From Phanerochaete sordida (taxonomy: Eukaryota; Basidiomycota; Agaricomycetes; Polyporales; Phanerochaetaceae), in assembly GCA_019973155.2 (NCBI GenBank), contig BPQB01000119.1:1-64000 (forward strand): 64,000 bases of DNA, given 5' to 3'. A model generated the notes under the pieces. The model searched no databases. It saw only the letters and a program-made list of their open reading frames with translations, and had not been told where the DNA came from. Of the stretch, positions 53,711-64,000 are shown in pieces. How positions within the stretch are numbered: position 1 is the first letter of the stretch; each line of letters opens with the position of its first letter. The translations under genes were made by a program, and so were the position numbers.

Positions 53711-54230
53711 CTATCTGGTATTGATCATTATACCTCCGCATGGTGTGAGTGACCTCGCTGCCACGGTTTTTGTTTCCCGTGCGCTCGGATTGAGCCACCA
53801 TATGCATTCGGGCCGTAAAGAGGTGAACCTCGAACTACGGTCTGATTGGCGTGAAGACAGGGGAAAGTGCGACACATTTACCGGAGATTTAGACCAGACG
53901 TGGGCGACCCTTGCAACTGAGTACTGAGTGCTACTACATCATAGAGAGTTCGTATGTTCTTAATGCTACAACTACTTACGCATTCGATGGTAAGTGATAC
54001 ATGCATATCCCGCACAACATGAAGTATATCCTTGGGCGCAGGTCGCGTGTTGATTTTCTCTCCACGCGGGACGGTACTTATCCCGGAAGCCATAAAAAGG
54101 CTCGCGTCCATCCCCGGGTCACTAAAAAAAGGTGCGAGCCGCCGCGGCGTCCACGAGTCACGGCGAAGGCTCAACGAGCAGGCGGCCCCGCGGTGTCGTA
54201 CCCCAGCGGGCACCAAACTTACCTTTCCAT
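53711..54230 (-). CDS. Candidate small three-exon gene, function unknown
   Basis: A coherent splice model can be read on the minus strand. The ATG at 54230 opens an 8-nt first exon, then a 101-nt GTAAGT...TTTTTTTAG intron, then an exon (54121-53980) encoding DPGMDASLFMASGISTV and ending in SLTIEC. A 56-nt GTAAGT...CAG intron follows, then an exon (53923-53711) that starts YSVARVAHVWSKSP. The lengths sum to 363 nt, so the frame stays open to a TAG at 53711, giving 120 residues. No domain is recognised. The very short first exon and absence of known relatives make it tentative. It faces the 3' end of F-box paralog 4. Confidence 0.3.
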
Positions 54231-56134
54231 CGATCGTGGCCTTGAGTGCTAGGCCGAAGTCGTGCGCGGGGTCGAGATGTAGCGGGCTACTGAGCGACAG
54301 GATACTAAGCTGCGAAGCCCGCTCGTGTTGCTGCCATGTCTCCGGGCGAGATCTGCTCCCGCCTCGGCGGACAGGTCCCAGCCCCGTGAGGAGCTCACCT
54401 ATTAGGTACCGCGCGGATGCGAGAGACCGGCGGCCTGAAGCTCCTGCCCACAGCTATGTCTGCTGCCCCCTGGACGCAGTCTGTATTGTCAGGCACAGCG
54501 AGACAAGTTCTGCCTCTGGAGAGAGCGGTGAGCGTAGACGTGGGAGAAGGCGAAAGAAGGGAGTGACCGGCAGCGCGCAGCGAAGAGAGACAGCAATCAG
54601 AACGAGGGCGACGGCTGACGAGACGTCGCGTTCTTCAATGCTGGGCGAGGTCGTCGGCGGTGCCGAGTCTGCCGACTTCTCGGCTTCGGGTGTCAATCGA
54701 GCTCACGACGGGCTAGCTTATGCCAGAGGTCAAGTCTTGCATTTCCCGAATGAGGTGAAGCCTGAGGGCGATGGCCATCTCCAAGCCATCCTCCACCTTA
54801 CCATCGCCTGTCACGCAGAGGCCCTGCCTGCCTTGGAAGGGCGATGTATTTCTGCAACGTTTGCTCTAAGCGGACAGTGAATCGCCAGACGTAGGAAATA
54901 TGTCGAAAGAGTGTCTCACGTAGCGTCTGCCGCGCAGAATAGGGAGCTTCACTCGAGTTGTGACCTTCGTACTGTGACTCTGCACGTTCTCATCAATTTT
55001 TGTCGCTATCAGCTTCTCGGAAGCTCGCCATGCCTCGGACGCGTCCTCCGTTGTAAAAAGATCGGCAAGGCGCGCGTAACGGAGGCCTAGGATGACTGGT
55101 GAGGACGTGAAGTTGCTTGTGGCCAAGGGGCAGATCGCGCTGCGACGCGTTCTCTTGTGCGTCAGCCTTGCATAGTTCTGCAGAGTGGTGTGGAGACTGG
55201 GTGGTCAGCGCTGCTCGTAAGCAAGCAAAAAGTTCGAGGCTATGTTCAAGCCTCATATTACAGGTGACCGCGGACCGCACGCCGGTACACGGCAAGAGCT
55301 TGCCAGAGAAAGGGCGTGACTTCGGTGGACGCGACTTCGAGGGTCGCGCAGCTGTGGTCTTCGCCATTGGGAGTCAAGGTCTTGTACTCGCCTCGTCTAA
55401 GCGTTGAATATGCTCGTAAGGTAGCGTTGGATGCAGCGAATGACGCATAGCAGGTCGTTTGTGAAGAGGGACGATGTCGAAGGTCAAGCAGCGCTCTCCG
55501 CGTCTCGCCCGCGGGCGAACCTCGGGAGAAATTCCCATGTGAAAGCCTCCCACTCTGAATCGTTTGTGCTGGTTTCATTGGTCGCCCGTACACAGAAAGT
55601 GAGCGACGACGCTATTCCTCAGCATCTTCGGGATTGCTCAAGTCAGTAGGTATGATGGCCACTTGCCCACGTAATGAAATCAATATTTATTGACACGTCA
55701 GTCCACGCAGCACACCCAGCCTATGATCACTGGCACGTCGGGGGCGAAATTGTCCTCGAGAATGTGCCGCTCAACGGCGAATTCCCCTGCAAGTGGTCGC
55801 CCTTGGTGGCAACTCGTGCTCGCGCCGCTAGTATTGCATGCGCGACTCGGGCCTCCCCGACCCATGAATCCGCGTCTGCCTCGTGTTTCCAGCGTGTTTT
55901 TAGACTCACACTACGCCAGAATCGGGAACACACGCACTACACTCGTGGTGCGCAGCGATGACTCGAAGTTCCAACCCGGAAACCAAATGTATGGCTCGCT
56001 TCGCGGAGATCCTTCAAATGAATTGTTTGCCGTCGCTGATCTTCATAATATCATAGAGTTTTCCGAGTATTCCTTGTGTCCCAGAACCCGTCTTCTGGCG
56101 TAGGCACAACCATTTATGAAGGTCGAGTCAATCT
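54231..56134. other. Gene-poor accessory stretch
   Basis: A 282-codon plus-strand frame at 54032-54880 is Arg/Ser/Cys-rich with no splice logic and is probably chance. On the minus strand a fragment at about 55126-54866 (TSSPVILGLRYARLADLFTT and following) looks more protein-like but has no ATG in frame and no clear upstream exon. It may be a decayed gene. Nothing else is supported. Confidence 0.35.
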
Positions 56135-56137
56135 ATG

Positions 56138-56509
56138 CACTGCAGACAAGCCAGAATTTCCTAGCGCAGGAAATCGTCCTGACTAGGGACCCGAATGGTA
56201 AAATATCCGGGTCATTTCCCGCGACATTTCGGGAACGCTGAAAGGTCGCGATTCTCGAGGATTTCGCTGGTATGTCCTGTAACTGGAAAGTCCGCGTTTG
56301 CGAGGCCAGGAAGTGGCTAGGAAACGGCCTGGAAACGCTCTAGAAAGGACACGTTGTATCATACTGGAAATTGTAATGAAATCCATGCTTTCCCAGCCCA
56401 TTTTGGGTACATTTCTGGGTGGCGGAAACACATCATATCGGCAGCGCGGAAACATCGTGTAGACCGAGACAGGAAATTCACTGATAAGATCAAATTTCAT
56501 GCCTCGTGA
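56138..56509 (+). repeat. Left arm of the foldback element
   Basis: Near-complement of 56567-56937. Both arms contain, in opposite orientation, the stretches AAATTTGATCTTATC-like, GGAAACGGCCTGGAAACGCT-like and GGACCCGAATGGTAAAATAT. Differences are scattered substitutions and a few small indels. The inner boundary is approximate. Confidence 0.75.
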
Positions 56510-56566
56510 AAGCCTCGAAGTCCCGAAATGTAATATTTCAATCAAGTTTCCGGACGGTTTCAGTTT

Positions 56567-56937
56567 CACGGGGCCTGAAATTTGATCTTATCGGACTGTT
56601 TTCGGTCCCAGGCTACACGATGTTTCCGTGTGGTCAAAATGACACCTTTCTGCCACCCGGAATTGTACCCAAACTGGGCTGGGAAAGTATGGATTTCATT
56701 ACAGTTTCCAGTATGCTACAATGTTTCCTTTCTAGAGCGTTTCCAGGCCGTTTCCTAGCCACTTCCTGGCCTCGCAAACGCGGACTTTCCAGTTACAGGA
56801 CATACCAGCGAAATTCTCGAGAATCGCAACCTTTCAGCGTTCCCGAAATGTCGCGGGAAACGACCCGGATATTTTACCATTCGGGTCCCTAGTCAGGAAG
56901 ATTTCCCGCGCTAGGAAATTCTGCCTTGTCTGCAGTG
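56567..56937 (-). repeat. Right arm of the foldback element
   Basis: Inverted copy of the left arm, starting near TTTCACGGGGCCTGAAATTT and running to CTGCAGTG. A transcript across both arms would fold into a hairpin of about 370 bp. Confidence 0.75.
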
Positions 56938-56940
56938 ATG

Positions 56941-58227
56941 GGCAGCGTCGCTGATCCTCCGAACAGGTACATTGCAGGCGGCAGGTACGACGTCATCCCA
57001 AGACAATCGCATTCATCGTCCTTGGAAAGCACTCGGCGATCTATATGTGAGTGATGTTGAATGCTGTAAATTGACTAGTTCACGACCTCTGCTATCGGGA
57101 CCTCAGGACAATATGGCCTACCTTACATTCGACGCCTGGCTTCAAGTTGTGAACTTAACACGGAGGGTTTGATTATGGTACCCCACGTTTCGCTTTATAT
57201 ATGCGCCTAAATGAAATCGTTTGTCCCTCATCCTGGCTCGTGGCGCGGTTAGCCAGACCACCCATTGAGACGGCAGCTTCAAGGCTATCCCGCTTCCTTT
57301 CCTCCTCGCCTGTCGTTCAATATATATTCTCCTCAACTCTGACCAGCGTTTTGAAGAGGTCTTCCAACGGGACTTGGCGATAAAACGCTGTCTGCCCGCT
57401 CAGGACCAGTTGAGTCGCAGACTGAGATTCTCTGCGGGACCATCATACTCTTCAAAAGAGGCTCGCTTCCGATCTGCGAGCATTGGTTTAACGGCGTGCG
57501 CCCCTCTACCTCGGCACACCGTGGCGCGGGCAGCGCGCGGTCGGCCGTTGCCACTATTTCCGAGGAAGTGCTCTAGCGTGGCGGTGTGGCGTTTCGCTCA
57601 ACGACCGGGAGGCACTGCACAATATAAAATAGACTCCTTCTACGATGTGGCGGTGACCAAGAGCATCAACCACGCGCAAGCAGGCGCACAATGTGCGGTA
57701 CGCCCATCCAATATACTCTTCCGGATGCTCCTAACACGTTTCAAGCTCTGCGTAACTGGATGCAAGCTGCCAGCAGGATGTATTCCGTCGAAGTGCCATC
57801 GATGAGACCTAGGAGCCTGAAAGGATATTCATTTGTTTGCACAATTGGTAAACTAAACTACGGATAGCTAAAATTGGAGGCAGTGTCTATGTATGCCTAC
57901 TGTAAGAGGTGAAATAGGAGATCGTTGTACAAGTCTGGAAACAACGTGCGCATGAACCGGACGATACATCACATAGCAAGCGATATGTTTTCTAGCAGAC
58001 GTCAGCGTGATAGCAGATTTGAGTGGATAGTCAGTACAAGAACGGCACAGCAACCATCATGAAGGAGACAGCGACGAGATAAGTCATGGCAGGAGTCGTA
58101 ATTTGGAAATTTGTGTGCGAGCCGAGTCCGAAGCCGACGGGGCGAAAACGAACAAAAATCCGTTGGGCATCAGATCACACTGTACCTGTGGGAAGCAAAG
58201 AGTCGTATAAGCGGATGACGATCAACG
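56941..58227. other. Gene-poor stretch between the foldback element and the KDZ transposon
   Basis: A plus-strand frame at 57374-57805 is Arg/Cys-rich, with no splice partner or known similarity. No other structure was noticed. Confidence 0.4.
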
Positions 58228-58494
58228 TCAGATGGGCAGTCTGCCGTAGTATGAGGGCTCGCCCGAGGAGTGGGCGAGCACGAGGCCGCGGCTGTTGTAG
58301 TCTCGCGGCGGGCGTGGATGGAGGATAACGATGCATGGATACGGCGGTGGCCACGGCGGATCCGGCGCAGCCAGAACCTGGCCGTACGTGTAAGTGGCCC
58401 AGTACAGAGCCTCTTCGATCGACCATGCGTCCGCGAGGGAAGGGTCAGCAGGGCCCGGGAAGGCATGCCCAGAACTCACGAACCCGCCGTCCAT
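58228..58494 (-). CDS. Possible small orphan ORF
   Basis: The ATG at 58494 opens 88 codons to a TGA, with mostly G/C-ending codons and a Pro/Tyr-rich composition (e.g. PDPPWPPPYPC, EPSYYGRLPI). A GTGAGT lies just after the first codons, so the true gene could be spliced differently or extend upstream. No family is recognised. Chance in GC-rich DNA is a real alternative. Confidence 0.25.
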   Translation of the reverse strand: MDGGFVSSGHAFPGPADPSLADAWSIEEALYWATYTYGQVLAAPDPPWPPPYPCIVILHPRPPRDYNSRGLVLAHSSGEPSYYGRLPI

Positions 58495-59312
58495 CGGAGG
58501 TGCGAAGGCGGGGGCTGTGAGGGGCCCCTGCGAGCCATTGGCTTAGGTCTCAACTTCCACGCAGCAGCAGCAGCTGTGAGGGCTGGTGCTCCATCTCGCA
58601 GCAAGCTGCTGGCGGGTTTTGGCGCTACTTCCGGCAGCCAGCAGCCGGGGCTCTGCCGCTTCGGCACGCTGCTTATTTAGGCAGGTTTGAGCGGACTTTC
58701 TACTCCGTGCTCGAGCCGGCATGGCAGCTCTTCGGCATACCCCTAAAATGGTCGGCTCGCATTGCAGCTTCGCACCTTGCTATGTCTGGTGCACCATCCG
58801 TCTCCATCTAGATTGTCCACGCCGTTACCCGGCCTGCACGGCCCCGGGACATCCTTTTCGGGTACCGTGTGAATGATCTCGGGGCCACGGTATGTTTTGC
58901 ACGGCCTTCTGTATGTTTTATTTCCTCGCGCAATGTCATTTCTGTACATATACAATGCAGCCTTATAAGACTCGGGCATGCAGAATCTTGAGCCCCCCCG
59001 ACACTTTTTTGGCACAGAATAATGTCAGACATATCGAGTTTTCGGTGAAAATGAGGCTCCTAGCTGCCTCTCTGGGGTTGCCAATGACCACTGCAAGCTA
59101 TTTACTACCTCCACATACTCTTCCAAGGTCCGAATTGTGAGCAGCGCGGCCGGGAACAGTCATCCGAGCGAGGCGAAGGACTTAGCGCATTCAAAGTTCG
59201 AGGTCACGTGACCTAAGCTGCCGCGACGCTCTAAGTCTCGTTTGCTCTTCCGCGTTCGCGTACGTCGTTGAAAGGGCTACGGGGTCGCATAGATTGTACA
59301 GTATATAATACA
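58495..59312. other. Flank downstream of the KDZ transposase gene
   Basis: This 0.8-kb stretch has no supported gene. One end of the KDZ element should lie here or just to the left. I could not find convincing terminal inverted repeats or an 8-bp target duplication by eye. Confidence 0.4.
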
Positions 59313-62300
59313 TTACTCATATTCACTCATATCCCCACCACCCATAGCACCCTCGTCGTCAGAGTCGTCCTTCGCGAATGAGTACAAGACGGTGCCGCCG
59401 TCGACCTCGGCCTCCTGCCCCTCGTCCGCGGTCACAGGGTTCTCGATTGCTTTCACGGCGTGCCACCGGGACTGGAAATTGCCTGCAAGGCCACGAAGGA
59501 GACCGGCCTGCTCCGCTGCGTAGGCGGCGACGCCCTCGGCGAGGACCGGACAGTCTATCTCGCGAAGGCCGGCGCGACGGTCCCACTCGGCGGCATCCAC
59601 CTCGAGCGTTACCACCGTGCGTCGCTGCTCTTCATTGACGAGGACGATCTCTTCTCGATATCGCAGGGGTCGTGCGCGAGCTCGAAGCCACTCTCCGCGC
59701 AAGGCTGTAGGTTCACGGTCAGCGGTAGTCTGTCAACGTATGGAGCGCGGCGCACCTTCGTTCATGCCTCCCAGAGTGCCCGCTTCGCCCGACTCGTCCT
59801 GCCGGCCCACGCCAATCCAGATCCAGGATATCCTTCGGCCGCCCTCAGTTACCACCTGCCGCCGAGGGAGCTCCTCGTTCTCCGCCGTCAGGAGAGGGTC
59901 GAAGTCGCGCAGGCCGCGGACGTCGTTGTCGGCCAGGGGGCGCCACTCTTCCTCCCAACGACCTGGGCCGTCGAGACACAGCTTGGCCGCCCGCGCGGCA
60001 CGGTACTTCTCCTTGAAGGACTTGATCTTCATGTCGTTCGTCTCTAGCTGTTCACGCGCCTTCATGTTCTCCTTTTGGTGGCGTACTTGACGAGCTTTGA
60101 ACGACGCCAGGCGGGTCTTGATGTGCAGGTGCACGCGTAGCTTATCGAGCGCGTTCCGCATCTGGCCCTCGCGTAACTCTGACTCCATCTCTCGAAGGCG
60201 GGGAGTGAGGCTGCGGGCGTGGTCGGATGGGAAGTCGGAAGGGAGAAACAGGGGGATGTGCTCGGGGGGGACGCTGGCGCTGGGATGGTCGTCGACAGGG
60301 GTTTCGGTGGACTCCGTAGACGTCCCTGCTCGCTTGCGACGGGCGTCGGCCTTGCGTTTCAAGGTGGCAGCGATACTGGGGAGCTCGGCTGCTACGAGCT
60401 GGGCGACGAGCGGCATGTAAATCGCCTGGATTTCGCGTACGGTCTGGGTGCGGCGGCGGATGACGGCGCGGCGTTCGAAGATATCGGGGGACAGGGACAG
60501 GATCTCCCTGGTGATGACTGGGTACTTCTGGTGAAATCGCCGCCTGCGCATCGTCAGGAACGAGACACGCGAGAGCGGGGGGCTACTTACTTCAGCTCCT
60601 CAATCTCCAGCAGCTCGACGAGCATGTTAAGCGGCGTGACCTGGTGCAGGCTGGGTCTGCCTTCGCTGGCTTCCTTGTCTTCTTGGGCCGCAAGGCGAGT
60701 CTTGATCTCACGTTCTGTAAGGCCTGCCAGCCCGACGTCGATGTCAGACAGCAGACGTTACGAGGCTGGGTCGCCTACGTACCGGTAGACTCAACATGGT
60801 ATGGATCGGGGAGGGTGAGATCTTGCTCGTAGGCGAGGACTTGCGCGGTCCATGAGGTCGTGTACGCGGTGTCGACGCCAGAGGAGAACTCGGCGAACAA
60901 GCGGGAGTGGACGGAGTACCCCAACAAGGCGGTTTTCAAGCGCTTCCCCAACAGTCTCCCTGGGAATGTAATGTGAGATTGGGATATCGTGGATTTACTA
61001 TATATGGCAACAGCCGATAACGGAAGGGTGGAATACAGAGTGTACGACTTGCTCGCCATGCTACATGATACGCAGGCCTCGAGGCGAAAGACGAAGACTA
61101 CGCTTACCCAGACTGACAATCTTGGTGAAGTTGGACCAGTGGAAATGGTCCTCGAGCGTGTCGTGACGCGAGCCGGGGCCCATCTCCCGCGTACTGGCCG
61201 CCGTTGCGTCGTGCCTCCACCAGTTCCGCTCGACCTCTTCGCCGTCTGTACGCCCTACACCGGGCACGAGATTGAGTGAGTATTTGTTGTGGTCTTCGCC
61301 TGTATGGCCCCAGAAGTGGTACTTGGGAATCACGAAGCGAAGGTCGCGTCCGACTGGTAGCTCGAGCTTGAGGTGGGCCGGGAACTTGTCTTCGGCGATG
61401 CGACGGCGCAGATTGATTTCCCACTGGCACGCGATGTCGTAGGAGAACATGAGGCCGGCATGCGGGCCGTGACACTTGAGGGCAGACATCGCGATGTAGT
61501 CCATGGTGCAGTACCTAGAAGACCGATCAGCGCTGCTCGCGTAGCCTTCACAATACACATTGACTTGCCTTTCGCCTTTCTGGAGATCGCCGACGCCGGT
61601 CGGCTGGATGAAGCCGTGACGCGCGCAGAGCACGAGACCCACCCCAGTAGTCGCGTAGCCCTTACTGAACTTGGTGTTCGCGTGGGCCATGGCCGCGAAG
61701 CCGGTGCAGGTACTGATCTAAAAGGGTAGGGTAAGGATAAGCTACATGGTGGTGATAGCGCGACGTTATACTCACGTCGTCCTGGTCTGCGTACTGCAGG
61801 ATGTGAGCGCGGTAATCGTCGTCCGGAGTAAAATATCCATAGCCCGAGAGGAGGCCAGGATCGCGTGCATCGCTCGACACCGCCCTGCGCTTCAGGCGGA
61901 AGTTGGCGTCGATGGCGAGGATGAGGAGGTACATGTACCTATATTCAATTGGTGAGCTGTCGCCCTTCTATCGAGAACGACACGTACCTCAGGTCGTCCG
62001 AGACGGTGTCCCAGTTGTCGGGAAGATTCACGCCCGGACGCGGGCAAGCGGGGCACCGCAGGCATAGCTCTCCGGGCTTCATGCTCTGGACGCCGTTGGC
62101 GACGTGCCCGCGGCCGCCTCGCTTCAGCATCTTGAGGTAGCGCCACTCGCGAATGGTCCTCAAGAACGGTTTGAGTCGCTCCTAAGGAATCGTCAGTACC
62201 GGCGCAGCGGTAGGTATCGTAGACGTACATATTGCGGGCCCAACCCGGTGATGTCCGTCATTGCTTGAAGCGTCATGTAGTAGTCGTATGCAGTTATCTT

Positions 62301-63284
62301 GCTCTGCAGGGTCAGGACATGGAAGTGTTCCAGCACTCGGAATGTGCAGAACGTGGTGGGATCGGTGAGGCTGGCGCCGTAGAGCTCGGCACGTAGGAGT
62401 TGCTGCGTCCGATCGCCCGCCGCTGCGATATTCGAACAGCCACAGAAGAGGAGCGTGACGGGGTGCATGCCGTTGGTGTGGATGACAAGCGAGGCGCGAG
62501 GCGCTGGGATCGGCGAAGCGCACGGTTGACCGTGGGGGTGCCCAAGCTGGACGGTGAGCCCTATGGCCTGCAATGTAATCTTCTCGAAATATTGGCCGTT
62601 CCATCGCTGCCATGATATGAGTATGCGACCATCGAGCGTACGGCGAATGGTTACCTTGATACGATGGAACGGCTGGTCGTGATGAACCGCCAGGCAGCAA
62701 CCTTGGCACACCAGCTGCCCACCGAAGCAGTCGCTGCATCGGTACAAGGGCGCCTGGGGAGCGGATGGGGGACAGAGAGGACAGATTTCGCGGGAGGCTC
62801 CGCGCGTGCCTTCCAAGCGCAGGAGCTCGTCGAGGAACTTCTCAGCCTGAGTCGTCCACTCGCGAAGCGTCGGGTCGTGCTCCTACCGCCAACGTGATTA
62901 GAGCTCGGTTCGAAACCACGTACGGCGGCACAGACTCACGAGTGTGGCAAATGTCCGCTGGTTGTCCTCTTCGCTCTTCTTGGTCGTCTCCTCGTCGTCC
63001 AGTCCATACGCCGACAGATAGCGCTCGATTTCCTCGTTGCTTGGTACAGCAGAAAAGTCGAAGGAGAGGCCGCCGTCGGGGTCGGAGGCGTAGTGTAGCT
63101 CTTCCGGCGGCTGAGCTGTCGCAGGTGGAGGGGGGAAGTAGGTCGTTGTGTGACGATGGATCGTGCGCATGTTGTCTGCTACCCGGTCATCGAGCACTGT
63201 GTGTGGACGCTGGGCTCCGCGCGACGCAGAGGGTATGAATATCTCCTCCGTAACCTCCAGCTTTCGCTTCCGTCGTGAAGACAT
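59313..63284 (-). CDS. KDZ-family transposase (CxC2 plus catalytic domain), apparently intact
   Basis: This is a transposase of the Kyakuja-Dileera-Zisupton group with an RNase H-like core. ATG at 63284 (MSSRRKRKLEVTEE). The N-terminal CxC2-type cysteine cluster is ICPLCPPSAPQ, YRCSDC, CQGCCLAVH, then FHRI. The catalytic core contains GVGDLQKGERYCTMDY, MFSYDIACQWEINLRRR, FVIPKYHFWGH, and GEEVERNWWRHDATAASTRE followed by MGPGSRHDTLEDHF. The C-terminal region is helical and charged and ends GGGDMSEYE. Nine introns were placed and all keep the frame; one (61515-61568) is GC-AG and 54 nt. I found no stop or frameshift in about 1,120 residues, so the copy looks young and potentially active. Confidence 0.88.
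59313..63284 (-). mobile_element. KDZ DNA transposon (coding part; ends not located)
   Basis: The element is defined here only by its transposase gene. Its true borders must lie outside, within about 58.5-59.3 kb and 63.3-63.7 kb or beyond. No passenger gene is visible inside. Confidence 0.7.
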
Positions 63285-63614
63285 GGCGATGAGAGACAGT
63301 CGAGTGCGAGGGGTACCGTGCGCGGGGACAGAGAGAGAGGGAAAGTGAACGTGTTCATTTGTCGGGGCTGCGAGGGCTGTGTCAGATGTGAGGGATGACG
63401 CGGCCAGCAGTTGCTGCAGTTTGAACTTACGCGCAGCCGTCCGATTTCACTCATCCGGCCTGCACGTGCAGAGCGCACCGCGCTATGACGTCGACCGTTC
63501 TTGGCTTATGTTTTGCACAGGACACCTCTTCGGTGGTGTCAGACGCTGCTGGAGGTGCAGCTGTGTCAGTTTGAAGGCGGCGTGAAGAGGGTGATGCTGA
63601 GAACAGGCGTACGT
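63285..63614. promoter_or_regulatory. Upstream flank of the KDZ transposase gene
   Basis: Contains a pyrimidine-rich tract, read on the minus strand, just before the ATG (about 63300-63345), typical of a fungal leader. The promoter and probably one element end lie here. No gene supported. Confidence 0.4.
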
Positions 63615-64000
63615 TCAGATATACATCACGCGGTACGAGGCTGGGCCGTCCGAAGTGGAGAACATCAGGTTATGTAGCAGGATGTCGTAGACGGCGTGAC
63701 CGCCGCCCCGAAGGCTCAGGGGAATGGGCGTGTTGTTGAGAAGAGAGTTCGTCGGGCAGCCTACGCAGCGAAGAGGCGCACTCGTGCGAAACGCCTGCCC
63801 AATCTGGCTGCGCGGGTGAAAGCCCTCTGCGGCCAGAGCGGATGGTACCGCGCCGCGGACGATATGGGAGGCAGAGGTGCGTGTGGATGGCATAGAGATA
63901 CTCTGAGCTGCAGGACATCGGCGGTATGCAGAAGACGTATCCTGCCCTCCGCCACGCCGATACGCCACCCATACTCACGGCGTACCACCAATTCCGAGTC
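63615..64000 (-). CDS. Possible 3' end of a gene running off the right edge
   Basis: A minus-strand frame is open from about 63900 to a stop at 63615 and encodes a plausible C-terminus (SLRGGGHAVYDILLHNLMFS...YRVMYI). A second open frame at the very edge (VVRREYGWRIGVAEGRIRLL) could be an upstream exon joined across a short GTGAGT...CAG intron. No family is recognised. It is partial by position. Confidence 0.3.

Larger units (their letters stand above)
56138..56937. mobile_element. 800-bp foldback (MITE-like) element with CACTG ends
   Basis: The element is almost wholly an inverted repeat. The left arm (about 56138-56509) and right arm (about 56567-56937) are near-complementary, around a loop of roughly 57 nt. 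It begins CACTGCAGACAAG and ends with the complement, CTTGTCTGCAGTG. Both sides are flanked by ATG (56135-56137 and 56938-56940), a likely 3-bp target duplication. CACTR-type termini with a 3-bp duplication are the known pattern of the CACTA (En/Spm) superfamily, so this may be a non-autonomous relative. The similar 128-codon frames in the two arms are the same repeat read from both ends, not genes. Confidence 0.75.

Noticed and set aside
54032..54880. 282-codon plus-strand open frame
   Set aside because: Arg/Ser/Cys-rich composition, no splice logic, no recognisable similarity, and it overlaps a better minus-strand exon model.
56183..56892. Two similar 128-codon frames on opposite strands
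   Set aside because: They are the two arms of the inverted repeat read in opposite directions, not a gene pair.
58830..63520. Short direct repeats CCGGCCTGCACG and TATGTTTTGCAC on both sides of the KDZ gene
   Set aside because: They are direct rather than inverted, differently spaced and too short to be element ends; probably coincidence.

Overview
The window is nuclear DNA of a filamentous basidiomycete, most likely an Agaricomycete (Polyporales-like). The evidence is many short introns of about 50-60 nt with GT-AG ends and CTNAC branch sites, GC-rich third codon positions, closely packed genes on both strands, an expanded F-box family, and a KDZ-type DNA transposon of the kind common in mushroom genomes. 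No virus, CRISPR array, bacterial operon or convincing tRNA gene was seen. Coordinates for spliced genes run from start codon to stop codon; introns were placed by eye from splice signals, frame continuity and family conservation.

Layout. 1-3.4 kb is mostly gene-poor, with one small two-exon orphan gene and a possible decayed F-box relic. 3.4-16.6 kb is a dense core block: the PLP-synthase glutaminase (Pdx2/Sno), an ArfGAP, Get2, a mitoribosomal L51/S25-domain protein, VPS72/Swc2, F-box paralog 1, proline dehydrogenase, and a divergent amidohydrolase. 17.8-19.7 kb holds F-box paralog 2. 20-26.3 kb is RPB1, the largest subunit of RNA polymerase II, with its CTD split over three exons. 26.9-32.8 kb carries two endosomal sorting genes head to tail, VPS27 (ESCRT-0) and VPS35 (retromer), followed by convergent BCP1. 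34.3-38.6 kb is an RNA-dependent RNA polymerase of the RNA-silencing type. Then come an amidase, a Bni4-like PP1 scaffold and an FAD-dependent oxidoreductase.

From 49 kb the character changes. There are two tandem F-box paralogs (the second frameshifted in a C7 run), an 800-bp foldback element with CACTG ends and a 3-bp target duplication, long stretches with little coding, and an apparently intact KDZ transposase gene at 59.3-63.3 kb. A partial gene may run off the right edge.

Biological themes. Membrane traffic: ArfGAP, Get2, VPS27 and VPS35. Transcription and chromatin: RPB1 and VPS72. Nitrogen and proline use: proline dehydrogenase diverging from a COG1228-type amidohydrolase, plus an amidase and a DAO-type oxidase. 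RNA silencing with plausible targets: the RdRP, the foldback element and the KDZ transposon. The most distinctive content is the four-member F-box family. All four share the same four intron positions and a tiny last exon that encodes a conserved R-A-(Y/H)-(T/V)-F C-terminus.
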